In this document: piece after piece, positions 11,362 to 24,423 of the stretch
Position numbering within the stretch: the stretch's first letter is position 1
Layout of the letters: each line of letters begins with the position of its first letter
NCBI GenBank assembly: GCA_030737875.1
Contig: CM060915.1
Location: 626,946,786 to 627,010,785, forward strand
Reading direction: 5' to 3'
DNA length: 64,000 nt
Source of the DNA: Allium sativum
Lineage: Eukaryota; Streptophyta; Magnoliopsida; Asparagales; Amaryllidaceae
Program-made: the position numbers and the translations under genes
Notes under the pieces: model-generated
Database searches by the model: none
What the model was told of the DNA's origin: nothing
The model's input: only the letters and a program-made list of their open reading frames with translations

Positions 11362-14300
11362 TGTAACGACCCGCATTTTCAGCAACAGAATAATTAATTA
11401 ATTTAATTATTTGAATAGTGATTTAGATAATTAAATGGTCGTTGAATTGAATTATAGTGAATATTTAATTGAATTAAATAATAGAATAATATATTTATTT
11501 CTGAAATAGTCAGAAATAGTTGAATTCACAATATTGTGGGAATGGGCAGTATAAATTATATATAATTCAGTTTATATAGAATTATATCGACGAATATATT
11601 TATAAACGCCGTTTGAACGTATAATTTATATTATAATTATAATATAGCTCGAAATGGCGCTGCAGTTCGCTATTTGGCGATTCGAACTTCAACTGGATAT
11701 ATAGGAGTCGTTTTAAGCCGGATTTTTGTGAAACAAGAAACGTGTGGAACTGGTGGGGTATATCTTCCTAGTGGAAGAGAGAAATCAGGATTTCGTCGTG
11801 CAGATTTTGTTTTATGTCTAAATCAAATTTTAAAATAGTCGCTATGAAATTCCTTTATATTTTGCAACGCTTTATTTACGTCATAAATGGGATTTCGATA
11901 TAAATTGAATATCGATTTCACACTGGAATTTGAATATCGAGTTATAAATTCTAATATGATTATTTTAGAGCTGTGGTACATCATATGTGAATATATACGA
12001 TAATATTTATTTTTAAATATCAAATTTAATTGTTTTTAAATATATTTATATATTTAAAAGGGCTATTTAGGACTTTAAAAATAGCCACTTTTGCAAACGA
12101 AGTCGGATTTCAACGAAACTAATTTTGTTGGATCCGCAGCGTCAAATTATTGTTAGATTCCAAGTTTGGTGATTTTTAGAAGCAGTGTGTGGCCGTACGG
12201 ATTTTTAGAGTGAAAAATAGACAGTATTTCAACGGTTAAAAATACGCTGTGTGGGCATACGGAGTCGAAATTCGACGAAACAAGTTTCGTTGGGTCCGTA
12301 ATGTCGAACTCTAGCTGCATGTCGATTTTCGTGATTTTTGGGTATTATACATGACCGTAGGGATTTTTAAATAGTTGTGTAAGTAGCGCAGGAAGGAAAA
12401 TAAATATTATAATCGAATATTTAAATATTATAATTTTCCTATAAATATCTTCCCTTAGCCTAAAACCTAATTCACTTTTCTGGTCGATGTTTTCTTGCGC
12501 CGCCACCTCTAATAAAAATTCTACAGTGGAAATTCCCTTTGAAATTCCGGAAAAAAAATCAAAATAAATATCTATAAATCCTCTAACCTAGGTATTCGAA
12601 TCCATTTCTCTATAATCTTCCACGCGGTAACAATTTTGAGGAGTCCGATGCAGTTTTTCCCGTATTCAAAAGTTAACACAGTAAATTAGGGTTCCTGGAT
12701 CGCGATGATTTAATCATCGATGGTAGTTTTGGTTTTTGTTTTTGGGTTCAGAGGAGCGAATGGCAACTCGTGTGAAATTTTGAGGGGGATCCGTGATAAT
12801 TCAGTTCGGTGGTGTGCTGTACACCGTGGGATGTGACCGAGCGACAGGATGGAGGGGTTGCGATCGTATTCGGGTTTGGGGTGTTGGATGGGAAGAGGAA
12901 TCGAAGAGGAGTATCATGGTTATACCCATTTTGGATGTAGCAGTGTATGGAAGAAGAGATGGTAGAAGGGGATATCGGCAATGGCCTTGGGAGAAAAAGG
13001 GAGGACGGGATTTAAGTTCTGGAGTGGAAGAAAGGAATTTCGATTGGGCTTAAACGGTGGTGTGGGCCGGTTTCATAAAGGGTGAGGCCCATCAGAATTT
13101 AAATTCCAAAGTTTTATTTAATTTAAAGTGTTCAAACTTCGTAATGCTATATCTTGACCATACGAAATCAGATTGATGAACCGTAAGTTCCGTTGGGTTC
13201 GTAGGGACGGTGGCTACACCATGAAACTGACCGGGAATGAATCCGAGCTCATTTGGATTTACGGTGAAAATAAACGCCTGAACCAAATCAATGACTAATT
13301 ATCGTTGTTCAACGATAATCCGACCAATGTGAGTAAATCTCACTAACTCTGAACACTTTATATTTTTATAAAGTATTTTTTTTGAATTGATAAATATTGG
13401 CTGATTTGCTGTGTATTGGTTGTTTGGTTGAACTGCTAGTCAGTTGATTGAAATCATCGATAACGATATTTATAAATCGTATCGAAATATTGATTCTGAT
13501 TATCAGAATATTTTACCTTCATGCTATATACGTTGACTAACATCTGTGGATGCAGGGAATCAGGTTGGAGGGACCCAACTGGGTTCCTCAACATTTATTT
13601 ACCGCTTTTCATATATTTTGATATATGATGTGTTATATCATCCGTTATTGATTCTGTGTGTTTGGATGGTGACCGATCAGTTGATTTGATATTTTTACAC
13701 CATAAGTGATACGAGAAAGTGAAAAGGGAGGTTTTCAAAGTATATTTTGAAAATAGATTATTTAGATCAAATCAGCGGATTTTATATATGAGAGAAAAAA
13801 TGGTTTTATAAAAGAAATCATTTTATAAAATCAAAGCAATAAAGGAAAAATATTTGTAAAACAAATAGAGAAGGGGAATTGTTTGTAAAACATTTACAAA
13901 TAAAATAGGAAAGAAAATATTTGTAAAACATTTACAAATAGACTAAAAGGAAATATTTATCTAGAGAAATCAACTGAGTTATAAAAGGAATTATTTATTT
14001 AGAAAATAAATAGAATATTGAAGTACTAGAAAATGGATAAAAGTGTAATATAGGAGAATTTTACACTAGGAAGAATTTAGGCCCGTGCTTCGCACACGGG
14101 TAAACAGAATATGAATTCAAAGTGAGAATTTAAGAGAGATCTGTTTAACCGATAAAGTGAGAAGGTTAATTTATAAATAAAGTTTTATAAATTAATTTAG
14201 TTATTTATCTTTGGATAAATAGAGTATATAAGTCAAGACTTATATAGAGAAGGAAACATCGATTTCCATATCGATGTTTGAAACCGGATAAGGACGGAGG

Positions 14301-16776
14301 AGAATTTATCGAATGAGAGTTATTCGAAGTAAAGTTATCGAATATCAGTTTATTCGAAAGGAAGTTTATTGAATATTAGTTATTTAATTAGAATTGGTCG
14401 AATTTAATTATTTGAGATAGAATTAAACAGAAGTAGTCATTTAAGATAAGTTACCAGTTAGCACGACGGCTAGCGGAATTCGCAGGGCTGCAGATAGCCT
14501 AAGGCGGACGGATGTTTCCTGAGGGAATCAGGCGTAACCATTGTGATCGCTGCGATCTAGAGTCGAGCGAATGGTGTCAAGTCAAATATTAGTTAATCGA
14601 TAAAAGTAATTTAGTCGAGTTAATTAAGCTAAGTTAGTCCAGTTGAACTGATCAAGTAAGTGGGTCAAAATGAGTAAATCAGACCGAGTTATCTGAACAA
14701 GGGTTAGTCCAGTAAGAGTTAAATAGAATAAGAGTTACAGCTTAGAGTTAACCGAGTATGAGTTAATAATTTAGTTCGTTATTTATTCGAGTTAGAAAAT
14801 CAAAGTATTTATAAAGTCATTATAATTCGGATGCAGGGGATTATAACACCATTGTTATAATCAAGTGTTTTTCCGTACGAGAAGCGGATTTGTAAATAAA
14901 ATCCGAGAATGTCGTAAAGAAGTGTTAAAGATTTAGAAAGATGAACTTTGCCTATTTCGAAGTTAGAAATGTTGTTCAGTTAAGGTATGAGAGGTAACAA
15001 TACCCCAACTTGATTGACTTCGTTTTTAACTAAGAAATGGTTAAGATTCGATGGTGAAAAGTGGTTAAGTGGAAACCAAATGAAGGAGATTTGGCATAGT
15101 GATGTTTATTCAAACCTCTGTTCAATCAAATGAAAGGGATTTGGAAATGTTTCCCAAATGAGAAGCAGAATTGTTTTCTGAATATAGAAACAAGAGATGG
15201 AAATGTTTTCCAATGATAATGATATATATTTTCTAAATATAGTGAATACGAAACATTAAAACAACAGGAATAGGGAAATGAACGAATGAATGAAATGATG
15301 ATTGTTCGATAGAATTTCCTTCGGGAAATAATATCGTTGTTTGCACACCGACATGTTCTCATTTGATAGTTAACTCACCGACTATCAAAGTTTTGACCAT
15401 TTTACGTTGTTAATATGGAGAGACCGGTTGGATTATTATCCAGAGAACCACTCCGTATTAGCATAAGTGTTGCGAATCAAGTATGCTGAATATATTGAAG
15501 ACGGAGTTGTGCAAGGGCTATCCTGTTTACAGAATAGTGCCTTCGGTTTGTCCAGTCCCAGGACAAACGTGAATGGAAGAATGTCTGACAGAGTATATTC
15601 AAAGGATCGCGTAAGTTGATCTCTTCAAACGTACTTACGTTTGGTGGCGGAGGAATTCGTTTCTCTTAGCTTTATACCCGTGGTATTTTTGGTGAAATCA
15701 ATTTGTGATTTGGCGGGTATGACGATGTGGCATTCAAAGTAATGGAGGCGTGATCTGTCAAAAGATACGTTATGACCTCAAGCCTCATCAACCAGGAAAG
15801 GACAAAAATCGGGCAGGCAGCATGGCTAAGTCGGTCGCTCCGAAGTAGGGTGTATGATCACCTATCTAGAGAAAATTCCTTTTGTTCTTAAATCTATCGA
15901 TGCTGTCCCATTTCGGGAGGCGGTTGCTGATCCCAACCGTCGGTGATATACATTCGATACACTCAAGCGAAATGAGTGGTCGGTCATGTGTGGGCCGGGT
16001 TGCAAGATGTTCTTGTTGAACCCAGTGTATTCGTCTCTAGAGATACACGTTCGGAAGGTGGTCCCATACCTTGTCAAGTTGGAATCCAATCCCCAATAAG
16101 TGCCCGCGAGTTTGATTGTATATTATATATGTAGAGCGTGAGATGCAAGCGTTCTACTAGATTGTAAATTACTTGTGATTAGACATTATTATAATATCAG
16201 ATAATATATGATTTCCACAAGTGTTTTGGGTTATCGTAAGATAAAAACCGTCCGTGTTTATGTGTGGATCGGTCTTACGATTATCTTTTCTTTTGAAAAG
16301 GATTTTGAAAGGTTAAACCAAATGATTTGAGTTTACTCACACCAGTCCCATGACTGACCCAGAGTTTATTTTGTTTTGTTTTCCCTAAACTCTTGGGTGC
16401 CCAAATTTGTACGGGCAGTCAAGTAGTCAGGATTTTACAGATATACTTGGAGAGCTTGGAGCAGGAGGCTTCAGGACTTATATAGCTATTGTTTATTTCC
16501 GCTGTGATGCAAGGGTTGTACTCTGATAATGGTATTGTATGCATATACTTCTTTTGATTTCAAGTTATGTGATATATTATATTTTATTCGTTCCGCTGTG
16601 AGATTCGTGTTACTCTGATGTTGTGTTCTTCTTTTTCTTCTTCTATTCTAATTTTCTATCTTATCTATTCTCACCCTCTAAATTCTTTCATTAACTATTC
16701 GGTAATTGTCGACCCTTGATGTTCGATATGTGTTGTATATCGGATAATCAAGGTCGTCTTTTTCCGGGTCGTTACA
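11362..16776 (+). repeat. Element C, 3' LTR (5,415 bp)
   Basis: Same length as and nearly identical to 4465-9879. The one substitution seen is at 12021. The conserved 3' boxes lie at 16343-16356 (hairpin) and about 16497 and 16591 (TTCCGCTGT). Confidence 0.95.
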
Positions 16777-16781
16777 ATTAT
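16777..16781 (+). repeat. Target-site duplication of element C, right copy (ATTAT)
   Basis: Matches 4460-4464. LTR B sequence resumes immediately after it. Confidence 0.93.
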
Positions 16782-17259
16782 GCTGCTAAAATACCTCTTG
16801 AACCATGGCCGCCGTCTCCAAATCAAAGTACAGACATTCAAACTCAAATCAATTCAAAGAACAAGGCTTCTACAATGATTCAAGACAATAAATCAACAAC
16901 GCCGCGACATTTTTACAACAAATTCAGTTCTTAATTCATTAGCCATGCTCTGTAAGTTCTAGTTGTTTTTAGATTTAAACATTTAATTATAATATGGTCA
17001 TGGAATAAAGTGGAATTGGATTTAAGTATGTTTATCGATCTATTTCTGTTGCTTCTTGGATCTTAAGTTTTGAGACTTGTCTATCTTTATTCCCATGTCT
17101 AATTTATGATCAATTCAGCCTGTTGTAAATCAGTTTTCTTGATTCATATTGATATCATTACCAAGTTGAAATCTTCATGCCTGTGATGATGTTTTTCTCT
17201 CTGATCTTATTTTTATGCAAAATTCTACCTTCCCCTATTTATTTTCTTTTGATGAACCT

Positions 17260-18170
17260 AGGTCAATTTCGGACCTAGGCCTAAACTACAATATACGTGC
17301 AATGGTATACGGGGGAAATATTGGAATATTGCATAGTGGAATATATGTGTTTGGTGGAATTGATGGCATAACATAAAAATTGGATATTTGGGAATTACTA
17401 CCCTTAACATGAAATTGGAAATTTGGGTATTGTCAATATAATTGAAATTGCAAGTTTGGGCATTGGCATAAATAATTTGGCATGAAGTGGGCATACTTAA
17501 ATTGGCATGTAAGTTAAATCACGAGTTTGGGACTATGTAAGTTTAAATCAAAATATTGGGCTTATGTTAATTAGGCATATGTAGAATTGGGAATTTGAAC
17601 ATGAAAGCAATTGTAAATTTGATAATTGGCATAAACATGTATTATGAACTTGGGCAACCGACATGTATTGTAATAAAAAGATTATAGTTCGGGATAACTA
17701 CATCATGAATCATGATTTGGGTTTATTGGGTATAAAACTTGATGTATGTAATTTTGGCTAGAACTTGATATGGTAAAATGGCATAAAAATTGGCATACAT
17801 GTAAAACGGCATGAATTGAACATATGTAAATTTGGTATGAATTGGGCATATGTAAAACTGACATGTAACCTAGAACTTGGGCATATGTTAATTATGTAAA
17901 ATTTGGAGTAGAAACATATATGATAATTTATGACTTGGAGAAAGTTTAATATGAACGCGCCTAAGCTGGGTTTTGGGTAGTTGGTATGTATTGGACATCT
18001 AGAAGGCACGTAAGCATGCTTATGAACTTGAAACATGAATTGGTTATGAATATGAATCATTAACTTGATAATAGGCATAAGTGAAAACATGAAACTCGCC
18101 ATGAAACTAGACACGAACTTGACATGAAACTTGAACATGGACATGACATTAGAATAAACATGAAAATGGC
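17260..18170 (+). repeat. Degenerate GGCAT/TTGGG word-repeat zone in LTR B
   Basis: Recurrent short words such as AATTGGCATGTAA, TTGGGCATATGTAAA and CATGAAACT lie at irregular spacing of about 20-40 bp. This suggests a decayed tandem array. No coding signal. Confidence 0.6.
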
Positions 18171-18365
18171 CAACTCGAGGTTGGGTTGAGTTTGCAGTGT
18201 AAATCTGCCCGGAACCACCCGGCAAATCCAGTTACTGCAAACAATAGGATCCAATGTGGGTAGTTGGTCATATCGCGCTTGAAACTCGAGGTCAGACTGA
18301 GTTGTGGTGTAAATCTGCCCGGAACCGCCTGGCATAGCCAGTGACTACAACAGCAGGTCTGACGT
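18170..18365 (+). repeat. About 120-bp tandem duplication in LTR B
   Basis: GTGTAAATCTGCCCGGAACC occurs at 18198 and 18310, with similar flanks (ACTCGAGGT upstream and CCAGT.ACT downstream). Confidence 0.8.
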
Positions 18366-18399
18366 GAGAGGTTGGGGTGCATTAATGAATTAATGCCAC

Positions 18400-18990
18400 G
18401 TTAAGTCATGAACCACTTGAATATACTTAACTAATTTGACACGATGATTTGATAGGGTTAAGTCATGAACCGCTTGAATATACTTAACCAATTTGACACG
18501 ATGAATTGATAGGGTTAAGTCATGAACCGCTTGAATATACTTAACCAATTTGACACGATGACATGATAGGGTTAAGTCATGAACCGCTTGAATATACTTA
18601 ACCAATTCGACACGATGATTTGACAGGGTTAAGTCATGAACCGCTTGAATATACTTAACCAATTTGACACGATGATTTGTTAGGGTTAAGTCATGAACCG
18701 CTTGAATATACTTAACCAATTTGACACGATGATTTGAAAGGGTTAAGTCATGAACTGCTTGAATATACTTAACCAATTTGACATGATGATTTGGTAGGGT
18801 TAAGTCATGAACCACTTGAATATACTTAACCAACTTGACACGATTCGTAGGGCTAAGTCACGAACTTGAACGACAACACTTAGCCAATTTGACATGACAC
18901 GTAGGCGGGTTAAGTCACGAATTCGAATGACAACACTTAACCAACTTGACATGCTAGAATGATGGGGTTAAGTCTCGAATTTAAATGATA
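18400..18990 (+). repeat. 57-bp tandem array in LTR B, right copy
   Basis: Seven to eight well-kept 57-bp units, then decayed units. Because 57 is a multiple of 3, the minus strand reads through as a 147-residue periodic frame (18390-18833) with a 19-residue unit. This is a by-product of the repeat length. Confidence 0.92.
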
Positions 18991-20260
18991 ACACTTAACC
19001 TACTGGACGGAAACTCTAGTTACGCGGTCCTTTTCAGCAGTAACCCACTAGATGTATCACGGTACCCTGGAACTAGGCAGGGTGGGGCACGATTACTGGG
19101 CTGATTGTCAGGGACCAGAACGACGACTGAGTTGGTGCGTCATTGTAGGTTCAGGCGGACTATGGTCGTGCACGTAGTCCGGAGTTGAAAAAGCAGGCAT
19201 TGGGCACCGGTAGGTTTACACTGTGCGTGCTTGATTCGTGTCGGTGGTTGGCACCCTTATGCTTGATACACCCTATGGTGGACCTAGCACAGGTAACTAC
19301 ATTCGTAATAGGGCTGTATGACACAGACACATGAACGAGCTAGGACTTGTAGGGAGCCGATCGATTAATAGATCGTTTCGTGGGACCAAGTAATGGATCA
19401 TTTCATGACATTGGGCAAGGGATCATTTTATAGTCAACACATCACACGGGTTGGGATCACCTTATTATATAACACGGGCTACTAGTTGGGACACTAGTAG
19501 GGGGTAAGGATCTGTTACACAGGACACTAGTTGGAACACTAGTAGGAATACGAAACATTCCATGTAAGACACTTGTGAGATGCTAGTACGGGTGGTGCAG
19601 AGCAAATGGATATCATCGAAATATTTTAATGATGAAACTTAGAAATCTTGCGATATTATACTTGATAGAAACCTTGCGATGTGATACTTGGTAGGAACCT
19701 TGTGATGCTACTCTTGATAGGAATTATGGGATGTTATTCTTAGTTATTGTGCCTGTAGCTTATCTTGTCATCATGCTTATGTTTACTTTCAGTTTATTCA
19801 TGCCATGTTATCTTTACCTGTTTTTATGCTGAAAGCCACTAGGGCTTACTCAGTCTTTATGACTGACCCAGTTTGTTTCGCCTCTTTTTCTTTCCTCCCC
19901 CCCCCCCCAGGTTCGTAGGGTGGGAATACAGCTTAGTTCGGATCTTACCAAGCTCCAAGGCTCTTTCTTGTACTGCTTGGGTTTCTCTTGGCTATGGCTT
20001 GCTTTGCTTTATTGGGGAATACTACAATTTATTTTCATGCTTCTTTGTTTTTGAGCAAGACAGATATTTTAGCTATGTAATTGGGTATTTGAAAGTGATG
20101 GGATTTTATTGTAAACAATTATATTTAATAAATGATTTGAAGACCTTCCGCTGTTTTATATATGTCTGTCTTGTAATATTTTTGTTCCAGTACCCATAAT
20201 GCTCCATTGAAGTTAAGGCATTCCCTTTGTGAGTGACCTTAACGGATGTGGGGTGTTACA

Positions 20261-21171
20261 ATATATGTCAAATTGTTTACAATCCCTAGACTGAAATTAT
20301 CATTCTTTTATTTGCTGATTGGTCGAGTTTGTTACCTTCAACACTCACATTGCATGCTGTAGCCCTTCCCTATCCTACTTTGACATGATAACACTAGGAC
20401 GCATTATAGATAATTGTACATTGCCATGTTGTCCCCTGGTTGCTACTTGTAATTGATATGCGTTAGTGTTTCAGTCTTTTTGCATAATGGTATGCTAATA
20501 ATCATCACCTCATGTTGTTCATATGCTGGACTTTCTCTTATCCACTATGGACAAGCTACCAGCAGGTTAGCTAACTCATCTCAGTTTTATATTAGCTGCA
20601 CTTTAAATTTGAGCTGTCACTTGGCCACGCAACATGTTCCTTTGTCACCAATGTTACCATTCATGCACGCAAGCATTCAATTCATAATACTCGTATTTGG
20701 CAGTTAACTAATGTTGTACTCAGATTAATTAGTATATTATCGGGATTAAACTAATTATATCTAAAGTTTATCAAAGTTTGCTAAATTGAAATAAGTTCAA
20801 TCCTGACTCGGGTGTTTTGTGTATTGTGCATGGGACACTAGGGTCAGGCCCTAAGTGTTCCAGGTTTAAAGATATCAGCTTGCAAACTGGAGAGGATGCG
20901 AAGACGAGGAGAAACATGCGCACGCTAAGCTCGGGAAAAATGAAAGAGTAAATTTTGTTCATTAATCCTATATATAAAAATTTATATTCCGCTGTACAAA
21001 TTTGTAGAACTTTGATATTTATGGGAAATCTTATTCCTCTGCAATTATTGTACTCTGTGATTCTGTGTTAATTCTGTTTAAACCGTGTAAGCCAATGACG
21101 ATCTGTCCTTTTGAGCGTTTCGAGTTGGTTTAATTACCGATTTTGGACGGGCAAAAAATCAGGTCGTTACA
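20261..21171 (+). mobile_element. LTR remnant A (3' end of another Tekay-like LTR)
   Basis: It ends ...ATCAGGTCGTTACA at 21171, the same terminus as LTR C, and carries TATATTCCGCTGT (20983-20995), as the other LTRs here do about 110-280 bp before their ends. No primer site follows, so this is a 3' or solo LTR end. Element B was probably inserted into it, and the rest of A would lie left of the window. The first 680 bp is anonymous and could include something else. Confidence 0.55.
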
Positions 21172-21175
21172 GTAG

Positions 21176-21376
21176 CAAGGAGAACATATATTTTCTCCAT
21201 GGTCCTTAGATATTATCGAAACCATTCGCGTATTTTCTAAGGTCTCCCCAGATTCTCTTGAATGGGTTGATCATAAGTCATTTCTACTATCTGTAAGGGG
21301 GAATCTTTTAGTGGGAAATCTCAAGATGGTATTTAAGGCGAAGAAAAACGGAAGAAGGAAATATTTTCTAGTGTAA
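21176..21376 (+). CDS. Unrecognised 66-codon open frame next to LTR A
   Basis: The frame opens just after TAG at 21173 and ends in TAA at 21374-21376. It has no ATG near its start, so if real it is an exon or a fragment. It reads as ordinary protein: a mixed hydrophilic segment with SPWSLDIIETIRVF and SPDSLEWVDHK, a hydrophobic middle, then a basic tail (KAKKNGRRKYFLV). I do not recognise the family. It stands out because neighbouring LTR DNA is dense in stops, yet this stretch has balanced amino-acid use. It could be the last exon of a host gene broken by LTR A, or chance. Confidence 0.3.
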   Translation, partial: QGEHIFSPWSLDIIETIRVFSKVSPDSLEWVDHKSFLLSVRGNLLVGNLKMVFKAKKNGRRKYFLV

Positions 21377-21417
21377 ATGTGTATTTCTTAAAGGGTGTGT
21401 GCGTGTATGCGTATATA

Positions 21418-21462
21418 TAGGAGCATTCTACAACACCTAAAAAACGGAGCACCCCTTTTCCC
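21418..21462 (+). mobile_element. MITE-like element split by D, left part
   Basis: Positions 21437-21462 read CTAAAAAACGGAGCACCCCT and onward. This is an imperfect inverted match to 35941-35968 (GGGCTAAAGGGGTGCTGCA then ATCTTTAGG). Excluding D, the two ends enclose only about 180 bp. No target duplication could be fixed. Confidence 0.45.
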
Positions 21463-24423
21463 TGTGACGGCCAGGAATTTCGCTCGATCCGAATCAGTCT
21501 TTAAACCGATATAGACCGTTCGAAACCCCTGATCATTTGAGAACAGGACAAAACAGAACGCAGACGGAAGAACATTTCATTGCTATTACAACAATTCCAT
21601 CAGATACAAGAATATACAGAGTATAAATGAATAAATTACATTCGATAAATATCAGAGATTACAATAAATTACATAGCAGCGGAAAATAATACAAAGCACA
21701 ACTGAAGGTGATATACGGATACAGAGCTTTCCGGATATCATTCCAGCTGTAAACCAGGATCCTGTGAATATAAATCTGCAAAACCAAAACTACTAGCTGC
21801 CCGTGTGGAAAATAGGGGCACACAGAGTTTAGGTTAAAACAATAAACTCCAGGTCAGTCATGTGACTGGTGTGAGAACTAAAACAGTTATTAAAACTTTA
21901 TTTTAAAAGAGAGTAATTCAAGGGACCACGCCGTATAACAAGGAACGGGTTTCCTCCCAAGAATACCAGTGCATAGAATAAACAGCGCAATGCTTTTTCG
22001 AAAATGAAGCTATTATAAGACCCAGGTCCCATCACACAATGCAACGCAAGCCGGAGGATAGGGTTTTCCCTTATAATAGCCAAACATGCTTGGTACGTTT
22101 AAAACAAATCATTTGATACTATAATAAGTGTATAGTGTCAAAACAATTTCAATCATAAATATCAATCATAGGCGGCATGGGTACCATCTATCATGTCGCC
22201 ATACTAGGCTCTACAAATAAAACCGAGATACACGCATTGGAAATTGGATTTCCGTCATGAGTCGAGGCAAGGGGCAAGCTCCTCTCCGCTTCGAGACACT
22301 CTAGCAAATGCCTCAGGACTACACACTCTGGGTAACCCTGGATGCTTCAGGGCCGGTCCTCTCTTACGTTTGAGGATTGGCAATTCCTGAACACACGTTT
22401 CCCGGTCCTTACAGACCTAAAATCGAGGCGCCTCATCCAACAACCACATAGGTGAAAAGTATATAAATGTCAGGGCTGGTAAGTCACTGACACCACCATA
22501 GCTAGAAAGAAACGTCGTGCTCTCCCTGAAGTCCTTATCCCGTTTTTGACTCATACCGAGGTGTGAGGCTCGCGAATTCACATTATACACAAAGTTGCCA
22601 CGTCAACCGTGCTTTGATCATCAACCACAAGACTTTGCTTTCCAACAGAAGCCTTGATTCATGCAACTCAGCGTGCCACACAGGCAATTCATGCCATGCG
22701 ATTGATATCTATCGATATATAACCTCTAAGCTCGTACGTCTCAGAGAAGGGCGTTAAGCAAGAGAATAAATTCTCCTCCGCCAAACAGATATATATTTAA
22801 CAGAAATCAATCAACACAGAATAAAATCCAATGTCAGACACACAATCCATTACAAGTTCGTTCTGGGTCTGAACGAAACCGGAGGCACTTTCCTCGCATA
22901 TCCATCGATATCCAAGTACGTCTGGACGACAACCAACTGATTCCCTCATCTTGGGTGTACAGCCCAATCAAGATCATCAGTAATCACCCAAACGATGTGA
23001 AGACGTCCGGTCTTCTACCACCGTCTTCATCTTCGACATATCGTCGAATCGGTTATTCAGAATGGGTATAAACCCGTCCTTTCCGAACAACCCGCGTATA
23101 TTAAAAACAAATGTTACACAAACACAACATACGCCTCATTCCAATTCATTAGTCACTAACCGTAAATCAGTAAGAGAGCAATTCCCCAAATATTAACCCC
23201 GAAGGCCGAAACCAACATCAGATCAATACCCAGGAAACCATTCTTCTTAACTAACCTATAGCTAGTTTCTAAATTTCAATTCTTAGGGGAAGGTTCCCAT
23301 TAATTTTATCCAAGATAAATTCTTTAGAATTTATCCTTTAATCTTCCTTTGGATGTCATTTCAAACCAAATTATGGTTTTCCAAACTAGTCGAGATTAGC
23401 GAACCACACCGAAGTAATTATTTATTTTATTTCCCAATCCCAACCTATTCATCCCATGAAGCAAAACTGGTGATACTCCATATCTAATACCACGGTGTCA
23501 TCGGTAAAGTTAATTACCATTCCACGTTCAAATCTAATTAAAGATTTAACTATCGCTTTGGAGCAAAACCGGTGATACTCCATTCTCGCTCATTTTCCAA
23601 ATTTGATAATTTAAAATATCAATTCACATTTCAATCTAATTACAGATTCATTAAAACTCCTTTTACTGGGTTAAAGAACTAGTGTCATTTAAAACACAGT
23701 TCACGACAAACCCAAATTACATTCTATTTATTATCGGGTTAAAGAACAAGTGTTATTTAAAACACTGTTCACAATAAACCCACAAATCACTTCTAATTTA
23801 ATTTCAATCAAATATATTAGAAATTCCAATTATTTAAAACCCATTTTTAAATCCAATTCATTTATTTAAAAAAAGTTGGGTTTTAATTTTAGTTCAAAAC
23901 TAGTTCATTGTGATGAAAATCTATTTTTATCTTTTCAAATATGGAGTTTTTCACCCCAATTTTTCCCAAATCATTTCTTATGATTTTACACAAATTATTA
24001 CTATTTTTAATAATTTTATCAAGGCCCGTACAGTCGATTTCCATCAACGGCCATCGAACTGCACTTACAGCGACCTTTTCCCAATTTGATTTGGACGTAT
24101 CTCCAAATCCAACCGTTAGATTTCAAACTTCAAATATTCGTTAGAAAGCTCTTTTCGATACGAACCCAACGGTTCCGGTTTTAGGAGAATCCGACGGTCA
24201 GATCTCCCGTAATATCCGTTCGAAGTCAATGGTCGAAATTCGATAACTGCCGCGGCGCGGCGCGTTCTATTCAGGCCATTATATTATATATATAATATAT
24301 ATAATATATATTTCGTCGATTACTATTTAAAACGAATTTTATAAATAGTTTTGAATTCGTTTCAAAAACAATTTCAACCTTTATTTCAAATTCAAATCAA
24401 ATTTCAATTCATTCAATATTCAA

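Larger units (their letters stand above)
4465..16776 (+). mobile_element. Element C: complete non-autonomous LTR retrotransposon with giant LTRs
   Basis: Its 12,312 bp comprise two LTRs of exactly 5,415 bp (4465-9879 and 11362-16776, offset 6,897) around 1,482 bp of internal DNA. It has a tRNA-Met-type primer site, a polypurine tract and 5-bp target duplications. I noticed one difference between the LTRs (T at 5124, C at 12021), so insertion is very recent. No gag or pol signal is visible on either strand. The LTRs make up about 88% of the element, the reverse of the usual proportion. Its ends and signals resemble Tekay/Del elements, so proteins were probably borrowed from one. It is inserted in the 3' LTR of element B. 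Confidence 0.95.
16782..20260 (+). mobile_element. Element B, 3' LTR, second segment
   Basis: This continues the LTR broken at 4464. It is assigned to B because its last 1.75 kb repeats 1-1752 and it ends GGGGTGTTACA at 20260. It contains a degenerate repeat zone (17260-18170), a roughly 120-bp duplication (18170-18360), the 57-bp array (18400-18990) and the conserved 3' boxes (19851-19865, and TTCCGCTGT near 20146). The open frames 17758-18225, 18060-18335 and 18390-18833 run through these repeats and are not genes. Confidence 0.88.

Noticed and set aside
18390..18833. 147-residue periodic minus-strand protein
   Set aside because: It is the 57-bp LTR array read in a frame where the unit length is divisible by three.
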